64,000 nt of DNA from Eumeta japonica (GCA_005406025.1 BGZK01000713.1:124001-188000); one strand, 5' to 3'; counted from the stretch's first letter, positions 32,721-44,990 are shown. A program made the numbers and translations. The notes: a model not told the origin generated them from the letters alone.

Positions 32721-34480
32721 TACAAAAACGACCATGGAAACCGGAACGAATCGCTTTTGTATGTGCGCCTCGAAACTTGTTCAGTTTTGTGCTAGAACGT
32801 CTCGTCTCGTTACATCTAGATCTAGATCTGGAGAGCTTTTGACCGATGTGCCCTATTTTGACCCATCGCTGTAACTGCGATACACTCTAGAGCAAGTGTA
32901 AGTTCTAATCGCGTACGATTCATGAATAGAACGGTGAAAGTAGTATTCGAAACTGAGCATTTTAGAATACATTATTTCAAACTACATATAAAACTTCATA
33001 GCTGTTATCATCCGTGGATCGATCAATATCATTATAAAACATTTTTTTTGGAACACCTAGTTCAGTACATTAATGGTCCACGACAGCGAATTAAAAGCTT
33101 TGCATACCTTTGCTATGTCGAAATGGATAAAAGTTAAAAAAAAATTAAACTACACATAAAAATCTTTATGTCTAAAAACACAAATTCATCTACAACTATT
33201 ACTTGTGATTTTACTTAAACATCTTTCTTTATGTTAACAATTATATTTACAAAATTTAATTTAAGAACTATAGTATTGATTTGCTTCTATAAAATTCTAG
33301 AGTTACATTTTTGTGATGTGTTGTATAACAAAAATAAAATTGTAGAAGTGCATGTAATATAGTTCGAAACGTTCATATTTTATAGAAAATTTTACATTTG
33401 TTGTATGAATAGTACTGAGTTTTACGGTACCTTACCCTCTTTGTTTAGTTAACATTTGGAACACTTTGGATTTTATTTATTTTTATAATTAACTTAAGAA
33501 TTATTTGTATGACGGACGTCACAGACTAGTCAAATATTAGAAGCATCGATAAAAATACAGGCATTCGATTTCGTATAGTATATCAACATGATAGACCTAG
33601 CATATAATCCATAAACCTAAAGTACTGTACCCGATTCACATAGGTTTTATTAGATTTAATGGCGGCTAACTCACATGTCTTTTTTCAACTCGAAGAGCAT
33701 GTTTTATTATAAATTTGTATTAAAACTTAAGCAAAACAAAACTCAAGCGCAAGTTGTCTTTCAAACAGCCAACATGTTACTATGTGTTCTATTTTGAAAT
33801 ATTAAGGCTTCGATTCTAAATGTACGAATATCTTTAATTCATATTTATGTGTAATGTCTATACATACATCTTCGGACTATTTCTTGACTAATGTAACTTT
33901 TATAATACTGGTGATTATATCGATTCAATGGCAATGTCCCAAACCTTAAAGGCTTAATGTTTCCTATAAAGCACGGAGCAAACGGTTTAATAAGAAAAGC
34001 TAAAAAATTAAAGGTCATTCTGTTCATGGATATAGAATTCGACACCAATAACTTTCGGATCGGACGTCTCTGCCGACAATGCGCCTGATATGCAAACAAC
34101 CCACAAAACCAATATAAAGTCGATTGTCAGATACGAGGTATCAGCATCCCACATATTGTTGAGCAGTCTGGTACGGCATCTTCATAGCATCATGTTTTTG
34201 GTGACCAGAAAACAGATAGTAATTAATTAATACCTGTATCTGCACGTTAGTTACAAACGCGTGAAGAACAGAGAACCAATTTCCAGTACTGTAAGCCGTG
34301 CTAACGACTGCTGATACATTCATGTCGTCGGTATAACTTTTTATTTATATGAAGCATTCTACGGACTGCGGATGTTTGACGGGTTGCCACATCTATGACA
34401 AGTTTTCGAGATGTCTGCTTTACTAAAAAGCGGAATGTTGAAACACGCTTAACGACATTAATTGTATTAGATACTGTTTA
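32721..34480. other. AT-rich noncoding stretch
   Basis: A tctaga/tctagatct tandem occurs at about 32,813-32,829. Frames at 32922-33137, 33845-34099 (minus) and 34141-34323 (minus) show no recognisable motif. No gene is supported. Confidence 0.45.
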
Positions 34481-34700
34481 GAATCAAGTCGTAGTCGGTT
34501 TTCACGCAACAAACGGAACGTCAACCCGAGCGACGTAAGGCATTACCGACTTTTGTCGTGTCCATTCAATATAGCTCTGCGGCTATTGTGCCGGAGCACA
34601 GATAATCTTGTCGATTAATCGTGAGCGACGTACCAGGGGACGTCCGGAGATACTGTCGAGTCTATTGATTGACGATACGTCGCTCCTTCAATTAAAAACA
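34480..34700. other. Moderately GC-rich noncoding island
   Basis: Balanced composition with many CpGs ('gcgagcgacgtaccaggggacgtccgg'-type text) and a PBX/Exd-like site 'attgattgacgatac' near 34,662. No coherent frame. Possible enhancer. Confidence 0.35.
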
Positions 34701-35030
34701 TGTTCCACGTTCGTCCTTATGAACCGGTAATGTATTACGATGTGAAGGTAATATTTCAATTAAAAATTCGAATCTAGTGAAGGTGTCATTGCTCCACACG
34801 GGTTCTTTCACGAGAGTTACCAAATAAGGAATCGTCTCTTTAGTGATTATAGATATAGATTATGTTATCTTAAATGCTGTATTGTTTGATGGCATTAAGC
34901 CACTTGTTGACCTTAAAAACTTATGACAAAATTATTTACGTATGTTTTTTCAGTATCAAAATGTTAACTCCCTTTGAATCCACAGAGTCATAAGAACGTA
35001 AACAAGTCGATCGAACAAATAATGAATTGG

Positions 35031-35354
35031 CGCTTGCCTGCGACATGCAGTAACGTGCAGCCCACCGCTGACCTTAGAATCTGTATTTCCACTATGAATC
35101 CTCATCCAACGATGAATAATCATTTGAGAGATTTAACAGATGTCGAACACCTATGCAAGTGTTGATTTTTTACTTATCTTAACCGTAAGTTAATTATGTC
35201 CAATTTCATTTGAACACTTGCTTAGGCGTTCGACATTTATCAATTCTTTTTAATCGATATTCAATGCATCGGATGAGGATTCGTAGTGGAGGAACAGATT
35301 TGAGGATCAGCAGTGGGTTGCACGCTGCAAGTTACTCCTTGTCGCAGGTAAGCG
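35031..35354. mobile_element. Fold-back element with ~133-bp arms
   Basis: The left arm 35,031-35,163 (cgcttgcctgcgac ... tgtcgaacacctatgcaagtgtt) pairs with the right arm 35,213-35,354 (aacacttgcttaggcgttcgaca ... gtcgcaggtaagcg). The spacer is only 49 bp. Internal landmarks pair too: 'ctatgaatcctcatccaacgatg' with 'cgatgcatcggatgaggattcg'. Divergence between arms is moderate, with a ~9-bp extra block in the right arm. A transcript would fold into a very long hairpin. The 63-codon frame at 34974-35165 lies across the left arm and is not taken as a gene. It is probably a non-autonomous transposon. Confidence 0.85.
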
Positions 35355-36200
35355 TTTTATAATGAATTTTCGCGAAATAACACCATATACAATGGAATAA
35401 CAACGAACTGATGTCATTTTTCTTAACTTTTTTATGATGCTCCAACCCGTTATATTTTTTTTTCAAATCATTACACGTTTCTCGTTTATCAAAATTACTG
35501 CAAGCAGTAATTCTTGACAGAGTTTCAAAACAATTTAAAAGAATACTCCATCATTTACGAAAATCTTGGGGCAATCAAGAGATAGCGGCCGAAAAACAAT
35601 ACAACAGCTGTAATACATCAATGCCCGCAGAACGCTTTTTGTCTTAATAAACATAAAATATAAACAATATGAACGGGTTCAATAGCTACAAGAGCGTGAG
35701 AGCGCGCTCGCCGCAATGAAGCTATCCGTCAAGCGGGAGGATGGCGCGGAACGGGCGAGCGTCAGACCGGACTTTTACGACATAGTATTTCAATAACCTT
35801 ACGAGATTTTTTCGGTCTTCCATTGACGCCGACATATCCCGATATTGTTATTTCTTGTATATCTTTTGGTAGTGCATGTAAGTCGCGTGCTTAACAGTTT
35901 CTTAAAACATTTTAATTAGATTCATTTTTATTTTTTTTCGATATATCAGATATAAAAACATATATGACAAATATAATATAAATACAAGACAAAATTAGGT
36001 TTTCTTTCAGGAAAGTTACAACTTATTACCAAAAGATCATATAAATAGCCATTACAAATGTAATTACAGATGTCATCAGCTATTATATCTGTAATTGACG
36101 TAATCATAATGTTAGCCATTACAGATGTACAATATATATTATCATTTTATTAATTTTTCACATTTAAGAGCTTCTTTTGGTTAACTTTTATAGTAGCCAC
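35355..36200. other. Noncoding stretch with a small GC island
   Basis: A GC-rich block at about 35,690-35,775 ('gagagcgcgctcgccgcaatg', 'gcgggaggatggcgcggaacgggcgagcg') sits in AT-rich DNA. The phrase 'agccattacaRatgta' occurs twice (about 36,047 and 36,114), once followed by an inverted 'tgtaattac'. No gene is supported. Confidence 0.45.
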
Positions 36201-36360
36201 TATATCTTTTTAAAAAGGGTTTAAACGAGTAAAGAGTATTGTGCAAATTATACATCGTTTTTGATGTGAAACACTTATTGACGCGCGCCAGCGTGGTGAT
36301 CGCGAAGCGTAACGAAAACACGTTACACAAGTGAACACATAGATATATATTGCACACATA

Positions 36361-36415
36361 AGTATACTGTGCAAAATATATATATATATATATATATTTT
36401 GTGCACAGTCATACT
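36361..36415. repeat. Palindromic AT microsatellite
   Basis: AGTATACTGTGCAAAATATATA on the left mirrors TATATTTTGTGCACAGTCATACT on the right around an AT run, giving an almost complete ~55-bp dyad. The 154-codon minus-strand frame at 36210-36674 runs through this repeat and is a chance frame. Confidence 0.85.
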
Positions 36416-38775
36416 TGACTATAAATAAATAAATTAAATACAAAAAAAATATTGTTTTATTCCTCACATTATCCATTTGCAATTTAAATTTATTTGGTCT
36501 AAAAAAATATTTTGTGCATATAGTCTCCATAAAATAGTTTCGATGATTAACATCTGCCAGGCGTCCTACGACGGCTATATTTTTTCTTCTCTTCATGAAT
36601 AATAAAAAAAAATTATTATAAATTGTGTTATTGTTTACTTTAAGAATATACAAACTAGAATGTATAAAACCCATAAAAATTGTACTCTATTACCAACGAA
36701 CACGTTTCGGCATACAAACATGGCAGTGGAAAAAGTACGAAGAGCATGAAACTTTTGAAGTATACTTGTATCGCGAAGACAATTTCAAAAAGGGCAATAC
36801 CTTTTATTTAACACTCATCCTGTGTGACTTACGGACACAAAATAATACCAAGTAGAATTTAAAAAGGTAATTTACAAAGGGAAGTCGAACTTGCACTTGA
36901 AGAGCATATTAAGTTTTTTAATTCATTTCTGAGTGTGTATTTTCACAAGAAATTTAATAATATTTCAAACGCAAATGCAAAACGTCGGTACTGGCGGTAA
37001 CACAGCCTCGCCGTCCGAAATACGGAATAGAGTTAGCCGATTTTGCTCGTGGTGTAACGAATAAGAGACAGTTTGTATCGTAGGTCACCAGTTCAGAATA
37101 ACGCAACGTAAATACAAAACAGTTTGATGTAGAAACAAATATCCTGTTCACAAGCTAAACTACATATATAAACATATTTGTCTGTGTAAAAATGAGGGTT
37201 TAATTCAATAAAAGGTAGGAAATAGTTAATAGTGGGTGAGTGACTAACAAAATTTTCAGAGACATCGAAATCTTCTAGTGAAATGGTTTTTTTTTATGGT
37301 ATAGGAATTTGTCTTAATTAAATATATTAAAATTATGTACTTATGTAAATATTCCTACATAAAACTCATGAAGATTTTATCTAAAAAGTCTAAATACAAT
37401 CGTGTGGTATTTATCTATGGATATATTTCAGTTACTGTTGTGACAATTAATATAAGTTAAAAAAAAGTTTCGTCATTCCAAACGTTATTTGCTAAAGGCG
37501 AAGCAAAAAATCATGGTGGTATCTACACATAGAGAGTAACTGCGAAATGTGGATTTGCTCAAATAGTGCAACATTCCTGGTCATCCCATAATTGGAAACA
37601 AGGTTGTCAGGTTACACAATAATATACAAAATAAAAACGTCATTTACAAACATTTCGCTCTGCTTGATATATTAACCTATAATCTCCTATATTAAATTTT
37701 ATATTTTATAATACTATGGTAAAAACAATTTTAACTCTCTTTCTATATAGAACATAGTTTATACTATATACATCTAATAATGAAATTGTTCCTAAACTAT
37801 TTTGTCAATAATGTAACTGACAAAATAGTATAAGAAGAATTCCTTTATGCAATGGAATTGCAAGAAATTTTTACACACAACAATCAATCTTTGATTATTT
37901 AGTTTAAGTTGCAATAATTCAAAAACCACGTTCTATGTTCAATTGTTCACTAACAAACAATATTAACGCTTTTTACGACCAAATAAATTGAACAAGAGGC
38001 GTGTGCGCACAACGCTAAAACAGGTTGTGTTCGTCGGCCCGCCCGAACAATCATTTCGTAAGGTGTTAGACACACTCTTACCATATAAAATATTCTTCCC
38101 TTATTTTAATATGTTCATTTTTCTTGTTTATCTATACTATATTTAATAAATAAAGAAACATGAAGATTGTGGTTGAAAATGTATATCATGCATGGAATAT
38201 TAATAAACGTTTGAGAAGAAAGCGTTTTGATTGGTGATACGTTGTACTGAAGATCTAGTGCATTTATTGAAAAATTGCCTTTGATCGTTAGTCGTGGCTG
38301 CTCATAGTTTAAAAATCTATGTCCTGCCAGTGGCGTTTCTTAGCTCATATAAGGTAGGTTTCTAGGCTCGTATGACGATGTAAAAGTTTTATATGAATTG
38401 CGTAATTTTACAAAATAAGGTTTCAATATGAAGTCTAGAACTCTGTTTGTTTAGTTTAGTTTGTTTAGAACTCTAGCAATCAATGAAAAATTTGGTAAAT
38501 TTCGTCTGATGGGTAAGTTTCCTCGCCATGTCTTCCTTCGTTAGAGCAAGTGGCCAGTTAATATTCCAACCTTCACATAAGCTTAGAACGAGACTCAGTG
38601 GCGTAGAATGGGGGCTCGAACCAATGCTAAACAGAATTTGACCAGCTATCAATATATTTACCCATTATAATTTCACAAGGAGTGTTTACTATACTTCGTA
38701 TCCGTATAGAAGTTAACACTTTGTAAATAATACGAAACAATAAAATATAAAGCCTTACAGAGAAAACACTGAATG
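36416..38775. other. AT-rich noncoding stretch
   Basis: No gene is supported. A perfect 12-bp inverted repeat ACTATTTTGTCA / TGACAAAATAGT (37,796-37,807/37,818-37,829) has a 10-nt loop. Frames at 36625-36855 and 36954-37151 show no motif. Confidence 0.5.
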
Positions 38776-38905
38776 CGGCTGTAAATTTGTTGGCTCATTG
38801 TTGTGGCGTTGGCCAGCCGGCGACACGCGAACGGGTTAAGGACCGCGCTGGCCTTTTGTGGTCTGGCTCGTAAAGTACGCCCGTACTGATCTTGGTCTAA
38901 CCGTT
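38775..38905. other. GC-rich noncoding island
   Basis: 'gttggccagccggcgacacgcgaacgggttaaggaccgcgctggcc' and 'gctcgtaaagtacgcccg' stand out from flanks. A small dyad 'ccggccta...taggccgg' lies nearby at about 39,363-39,385. There is no frame through the block. Confidence 0.35.
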
Positions 38906-40025
38906 ATTGAGCATCACTAGCACGGTACTACAGAGCACCACCTCTCCTGGCACCGGAACAGTAGAAAACCGAGGTTAAAGATCTGCAATCTGAAGTAACA
39001 TTTTGTGAAGATGAGTTCATGCCGTGGCGGAACATCGCCTGATGTCGGATTTTTGTCGTGGAGAAATAAAATTACGACGTTGAATATTGGTGACTTATTT
39101 TCTACAAGATCACGTTCATGAATTACATTTGTGACTACTATAATGTTATCCATTTACCGATACTTTAAATTGAAGCAGGTGTAGTCAGCGGTTGAAAAGT
39201 ATTTTTATAATATTAGGTTAAAATACGATAAAAATCTAAAGTATAATATCGCTTTTGTGCATGTTAATATATAATCACGTAAAATGTAAGATCGCCATAA
39301 GTGATTAACTACTGAAATGTCATTTTAACAAGTTTCTTGGTTTGGATTTCAAGTTTACTACGCCGGCCTAGAGGATTATAGGCCGGTTACAATTGCAATG
39401 ACAACGACCTGGCTCCGAATTCTGGTACCGTTGGCTGAACTTGCAGTTTTACCAGAATACGAAACAAGTGGTCTAACTCGATTTAATTAAAAAAAAGTGT
39501 GTGTGTATTAGTGTACACACGTAAGAAGTGAGACTTCTTTATGACATCATTTTTCGAAAAATGATTTACTATTTACAACTTCACAGAAATTGGTTGAATA
39601 AAGCTAAATTAGATAAAGTTTATGCAAAAGGCTTTTATTATCATAGACATGGATACAAAAATAATACAATTATTTCACCTTTCTGCTACTAAGGTTATAG
39701 CATTTCATTAATTATAATAGAATTATTACTATTATTGTTATCGTTATCATATATTTTTTGTAATTAATGGCTTAGCTCACTGATATTTACAATCAAAAAC
39801 TAAGGTTAACCTGAAATAACCTTAAAAAAATAAATACCGTAATCAAACCCACGTGTTGAATGTATTAGAAAAAAGGTTTAATTACTTACTTCTGTTAGAA
39901 ATTCACTGGAATTAGAATAAATATCTTTTATTATTTTTGCCAATAACTTTATAAAATTTTTTCCGCTAATCACTTAATTGAAATATTATTTTTCACGTCA
40001 CTACTGAGTTTCAGAAATAGAAATG
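38906..40025. other. AT-rich noncoding stretch
   Basis: About 39,515-39,625 ('acacgtaagaagtgagactt', 'catttttcgaaaaatgattt', 'cacagaaattggttgaataa', 'agctaaattagataaag') looks like a dispersed lepidopteran repeat, and part of it resembles 210-231. No gene is supported. Confidence 0.45.
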
Positions 40026-40029
40026 TTCA

Positions 40030-40230
40030 GAGTTTCATGTAGGAGATTTGGTAATGGTATATGTACCTAGAAGGGTGATAGGTAAAACTTTTCGATTAAT
40101 GCGATGTTATAAAGGGCCATATAGAGTTGTAGGAAAATTATCGAACGCTACATATAAAATCGAGTCACTCAATGAAAGAATGTGAGATATAGTTCATGTA
40201 TGTCGGTTGAAAAGGTTTCAACTTAGATAA
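40030..40230 (+). pseudogene. LTR-retrotransposon integrase C-terminus (GPY/F module)
   Basis: A single frame reads EFHVGDLVMVYVPRRVIGKT, then LMRCYKGPYRVVGKLSNATY, one stop after SLNERM, then DIVHVCRLKRFQL and a terminal TAA at 40,228-40,230. The order G-D-L-V...K-G-P-Y-x-V...(N/V)-x-T-Y...V-H-V-x-R-L-K is the GPY/F module that ends the integrase in Ty3/Gypsy-type elements, which helps the enzyme bind DNA. Only this end remains; the catalytic core, RT and protease are absent upstream. Confidence 0.85.
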
Positions 40231-40820
40231 TAGGAAAATGTAATATATACAAACTGTAAATAGATCTAGGGTGTTGATAGAAAGTATATGTGACAGGTGG
40301 CCTTAGTAACAATTATGTTTATGCCACGATGACATTAATAACATTGAATAAATATGGCGCGTAACGGAAAAATGTTACCCAGAAATAAAGATGGCGCGTA
40401 ACAGATAGAGATGGCGCGTAACAGAAAAACGTTACATTGCTCTAAAATGTCTCCCATACGCCGATAAAGAAGTTTCACTTCAAAAATAATTTAGAGAAAA
40501 TATTATAACCAGTAATCGTAACTTCTGTTTCAAGGGTGACGTGTGGAAAACTCCATCAACGCTGTTTAGGGCATAAAAAACTAATTTTTTTTGTGTTTTT
40601 GCAGGTCTAAAGTTGTTCTTCCTTTTGCTAAGCGCCGGAAATCATCCGATTAAATGAAAAACGTACAAATAAATAACGGTAATATACGAAATACATTGAA
40701 GCTATATCAACCAATTGTAATACTTGGATAAATGTACCTGTGTATAGTAGAATATATTTTTTTTATGTATAAAAATGAATATATAAGGCTGTCTAGTATT
40801 ATGACGAGCGCCTAATGCTA
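40231..40820 (+). repeat. Probable 3' flank or LTR of the Gypsy-type relic, with a triplicated motif
   Basis: Downstream of the integrase end, 'atggcgcgtaac' occurs three times (about 40,355, 40,392 and 40,411), two of them followed by a 'gttac' block. A 3' LTR would be expected here and might begin with 'tgtgacaggtgg' at about 40,289. No second LTR copy is in the window to prove its ends. The assignment to an LTR is inference; the triplicate is seen directly. Confidence 0.45.
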
Positions 40821-40829
40821 TCGCCCGAC

Positions 40830-40990
40830 GGTCCGTTCTGATATTTTAAAACGCTTTCCCCGCAAAATTACAATAAACACAAACATCGTAAACGTATGCA
40901 CGAGGCCTCCAAGCCGTGTCGGTGGTTGAGCGGCACTCGTGCGCAATCCGGACCTGCGGTCGCGAAGCGTCGTTTGAGCTCTGATTTATA
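40830..40990. other. GC-rich noncoding island
   Basis: 'cacgaggcctccaagccgtgtcggtggttgagcggcac' and 'cggacctgcggtcgcgaagcgtcg' form a compact GC-rich block with no open coherent frame. Confidence 0.35.
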
Positions 40991-42130
40991 TAGTCGATGC
41001 AATATTACATTGTTAGATACCTCCTAACATTGTACAAGTGATGTAGGAATATATCCACACGAGTTTATTTTACATTATTCATTTATAATTTCCAATAACC
41101 AAAATATCGAAATTAGATTAGAATGCCAAGTAACAGGGCTCGAGTACTATGATCCTGTTATAATTTTCATAGTAATTGAACTGCATATTTATTTACATTT
41201 TTCGTGTTTTACATAAAAGTCTATTTTTTATAATTACATTTGTAGTGTTATTTTTGTCGTATTTATGTTGAAACTCGTGCAAGTTTCAGCTCTAGTATAT
41301 TATTCAATTATTTTTCGTCTCGGTTTTAAACATACTTGTGCCTTTCATGAAGCGAGCAAATCTTGCATGTACATATTCACTTTTTCGCAAACGAATATAA
41401 CGAATCTGATTTTGATTACATAATAGTTTTACAAAGGATTCATTATTTTTCATTCATCGAAAGTCAAAGCAAAACTTGTTTTTGTAGGTCGTCCTTAGGA
41501 AGTAAGCAAACTTTATTGCGGACTTATCTCTAAACAAAATAATTCTGGATTATATCAATGTTTTTTTTTACGGTTTCTGTAAGCATGCTAAAAGCGTCTC
41601 TCTAATACTTGACTGCAAAACATCGACACTTCTTGTCTACATCTGTTAATCTATATAAATAGCAAAGTTGAGGAGTCTGTATGTTCGATCGTGAGTATCT
41701 ACAGGTATCTTCCGATTTGTTTTCGAATTCTAAAATGTTATTTAGACATTTGTTTTCATTCTCTTCAAGCACGACATAATCGCACGGTTGTTTATATTTT
41801 CGATCTCAAAATAATCAATGTTCTCTTGCAAATTTGTTCAAGTCATAAAAAACTGAAGGAAATTATAAATTTTTAGTAATTATTACATAAATACAAAGTT
41901 ATTCTTAAAATGGAGTTATTGGTTATAAAGAGGTTAGCGGATGGTTTTTTAAATGAAAACAGTATTTAAATTAAAAATAGATATAATTTGGTTTTAATTT
42001 GGTCATTAAATTAAAGTTCGGTTGAGTTCATTTTTCACAGGAATTCAAAATTCCTGAAAAAGGAATTGTGACAAGAATAATGCATAATGAATAATGCATT
42101 CAAAATACATTATGAGTCTAAGACGCATAC
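40991..42130. other. AT-rich noncoding stretch
   Basis: No gene is supported. A small dyad CAGGAATT caa AATTCCTG lies at about 42,039-42,057. The rest is unremarkable. Confidence 0.5.
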
Positions 42131-42131
42131 C

Positions 42132-42160
42132 CACACACACACACACGCACGCACGCACGC
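42132..42160. repeat. (CA)n/(CACG)n microsatellite
   Basis: A CA run passes into a CACG tetranucleotide run. The 107-codon frame at 42094-42417 reads through it and is not a gene. Confidence 0.9.
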
Positions 42161-42294
42161 ATACATATTACGCATATTATGTGTATACGGAAGTAAATTT
42201 TTTGAAACTTTTCAATTTCCTTAGCGGGAATATTAAAAAAAAATACAACCTCAGTTTCGTAATTTTTCTTTATACTAATATACTGTTGAATATA

Positions 42295-42535
42295 TACCGG
42301 TCGTTTGCGTACCGGCCGGCCGCGGGTCGACCGCAGTCCTGTTATTTATCGGCCATTGTCTTCGCGGTCGCTCGTGAACGCGACGTTTTCGCACCGCAAG
42401 GTGACTCGCTTTCCTAATGCTTCACGATCTGCGCCCGCGCCTGCGACCCTCCTTCGTTGGGCCCGCACTTGCGTCCGCCGCTAATCGGCGGGCGACAAGC
42501 ACCGATCCTCTCGTTATTTTGCAGGATGCCGATGA
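42295..42535. other. GC-rich noncoding island
   Basis: 'ccggccggccgcgggtcgaccg', 'tcgcggtcgctcgtgaacgcgacg' and 'tgcgcccgcgcctgcgaccc' form about 240 bp of high GC, continuing weakly to 42,530. The 86-codon frame at 42417-42677 has no motif. Candidate promoter or enhancer. Confidence 0.4.
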
Positions 42536-42722
42536 AACCTTGTCAAGCCTTTTATTCGAAGTGAAGTTCTCAAATTTCCACTTCACTGTTCTTTTTGTTG
42601 GTCACGTTTTGATAATGATGATCGAGATGAAACAAAATGCGATGATGGAAATAACGAAGTTGTGTGGTTTTAGTTAAAGTTTTTTCGTTTCATAATGAAA
42701 TTCGTTTCCCTCTTTAGCGTAT

Positions 42723-42760
42723 AAAGCAATCTATAACTTACCTAAGTTATAGATAGCTTT
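42723..42760. repeat. Near-perfect 18-bp palindrome with a 2-nt centre
   Basis: AAAGCAATCTATAACTTA (42,723-42,740), CC, TAAGTTATAGATAGCTTT (42,743-42,760); 17 of 18 positions pair. A two-base spacer favours a DNA cruciform or a dimeric protein site over an RNA loop. Confidence 0.9.
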
Positions 42761-44100
42761 CTAAGATGGGCATACCTATGCTATCTAATAAAGCATCTGA
42801 ATTTGAATGCTTGAAAAATCAAGCAATAATGGATGTAAGACAAAATACAATATTTCTAGATCTATAGCATAAATTTGCCTAATATTAAAAAAAAAATTAA
42901 AAATTAACTGGAATATACCCTCGGCCGAGATTTGACATCAAGCGACGATTCCACTGACCTCAAATAACAAGGCAACCTCGAATATTAATTTCTTACTGCG
43001 AAAAATGATCTAATGTTTAAATATCCAATACGTCTCGCTGTTTGAGCGCAGAATCTCAAAAGGCTTTCAACAATTCACATACCAACATTAGAACCATACA
43101 AATGACTTACAACAACACGGATTCGTGATAATTCTCCTAAGGCTTGCGTCTTATTGTTTATTTTCCCACAGATGTGTCGTTTTTGAATAATATAATAAAC
43201 AAATTCTATAACATATTATGTTCATTATTGTTCACCTTACAATTGTAAGTTAAACACATTGCGACGCCTCGAACGGTTAACTGCTATTTGCACCGAGCTG
43301 GTACATAACGTAACTGTAAAAGCAACAATAATAATGATTTTTCCCACGCGTACAATGTTGGGGTATCTTTTGTTTTCTTATTACATTATCATTTTTATTC
43401 TTTATCGAAACCTTAAGGGCTTAGCAAGTCACGCATCGGACTGGAGAGACCGGGTTCGTCTCCCGATTGGACAATATAATTTAAAATCGTCTCTAGATCG
43501 TGTCCCCTTAGTGTTGTGCGGTAGGGTGCAGCACCGGTACAAAGTTTCAGATGAATCTGCAAGTCGATTTTGTAAACTTGAAGTCGCTCAGTCGACATCG
43601 TTATGAAGTCAAAATTACATCAAGGCGAGAAGATTTGCAGTCGCGCGCCCTCGGCTTAAGTAATTTTTGTGTTATTCCGCAATTAACCTTATCCTCACTT
43701 ACCCGTTCGCATTTTCAAAACAGCATTAGAGATGTCTTAAGAAATTCCTAATGTAATTAGTTCCGTGTATAGAATACAGCGAATGTAAATTTTTATATGC
43801 ATTTAATGTTTTTTTTAAATGTAATATTATGGTATATATCATGTAGGACTCCTCGGCGCGCGAGAGTTTTTTCATTGTCCCTAAGTTAGCCTTATTGAAT
43901 ATCGGATATAAGAGAAGTGAAGTTTAATAGGACTCCTTTTAAATTAAAAAAAATACTCCAGTGTACAGAATTTTATGAAAAAATGCAAAAAGTTCCGAAG
44001 ACTAATGAACAAATTTAAATAATTTCGAAGAGTTATTAGATGAATAAGTCAACGAAAGATCATTTTATGGAATTTAATTTTTAATGTACATCACTTCTTA
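42761..44100. other. Noncoding stretch with a possible SINE scrap
   Basis: At about 43,425-43,466 the text 'ggcttagcaagtcacgcatc', followed by 'ggactggagagaccgggttc' and 'gtctcccg', resembles a decayed tRNA-like head with a B box one base off GGTTCGANTCC. The 115-codon frame at 43259-43606 spans it and shows no motif. No gene is supported. Confidence 0.4.
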
Positions 44101-44345
44101 ACTAAAAATCGATTTTGTCCATCTTTAAGCATAACAAAGGTGTTTGTTTGAAAAATAAGTGTGCAGAGTTTCATTAAGGTCCCTTGAGAATTATGACGAC
44201 AAGCCGTATTATATCACATATGTAAACTTTTAAGTGATTAGTAATTCCTAAGCCTATTGGAAATATAATAGAACAAAATTTTTGAAAAATATCGCCATGG
44301 ACCTTAATAAAATAATAAGGTTTTCATAGAGACCCTGTGAAAATT
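44100..44345 (+). repeat. Dispersed repeat family X, copy 1
   Basis: Shares with 48,440-48,735 the ordered phrases 'aataagtgtgc.agtttcattaa', 'atgacaag'-type text followed by 'tatctcatat'-type text, and '.cgccatg.accttaa/aactaaat' followed by a 'tttctagaga/tttcatagaga' phrase. The copies are strongly diverged. No ORF. The class is unknown. Confidence 0.5.
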
Positions 44346-44990
44346 TTTATTTTGTTTTAAGTTCACGGTTCACATAGATTGACTGACATTTCAAAAGGTT
44401 TATTTCTGAGGTATCTTATAACGCGTGCTGCATTTATATATTGCAAGTAAAATATTTTTTGTACACAAGATTCAGTCTAGACTTTATTCAACTTCTTTCT
44501 ATGTCTCTTGACTGAAATCTCAATGCTGCGCATCTTAATTATTTCAACGCAGGAATTAGATGAAAGTGTCTTCACATCTTTGTATTTTCATATTGTATAG
44601 AATCAGTTATGAGTAAATAGTATACGAAAATTTATTCTATCGAACTCGTTACCGGTTGCTGCCTCGGGTTTTATCACTACACTACTGAGACATGCCGCTC
44701 GATAAGGATTCGGGTTCAATCAGTATTAAATAAGAATCAGCGATCAGGAGACCTAGTCGTCCGGGATCGACTCACCGCGTAGAAACATGAACTGAAAATG
44801 TTACTGGACACAAAGAGATAATACAATATAATAGAGTAGGGCAGACGGACGGACAAACAGCCGCACGGGTGTAAAGTGGTGCGCGCACCGGTTTGTTTAA
44901 CTAATGGACTCTGTCAAGAACACAGGGAATCGGGCTACGGGGAACCATAGAGGCGTTCCTTTGATATCAGTACGAATGGCATATTTTCTG
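44346..44990. other. Noncoding stretch
   Basis: At about 44,690-44,715 'catgccgctcgataaggattcgggttcaatc' resembles a decayed SINE head, without enough to call it. A GC-richer patch follows at about 44,755-44,900. No gene is supported. Confidence 0.4.

Noticed and set aside
36210..36674. 154-codon open frame on the minus strand
   Set aside because: It runs through the palindromic AT microsatellite (IYIYIYI stretch) and has no motif; composition explains it.
42094..42417. 107-codon frame
   Set aside because: Its middle is the CA/CACG microsatellite (THTHTHARTHT), and it ends in a GC island.
43425..43466. tRNA gene from the 'ccgggttcgtctcccg' arm
   Set aside because: The B box is imperfect, there is no acceptor stem and no convincing A box; at most a SINE scrap.
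43259..43606. 115-codon frame
   Set aside because: It spans a SINE-like scrap and shows no motif.
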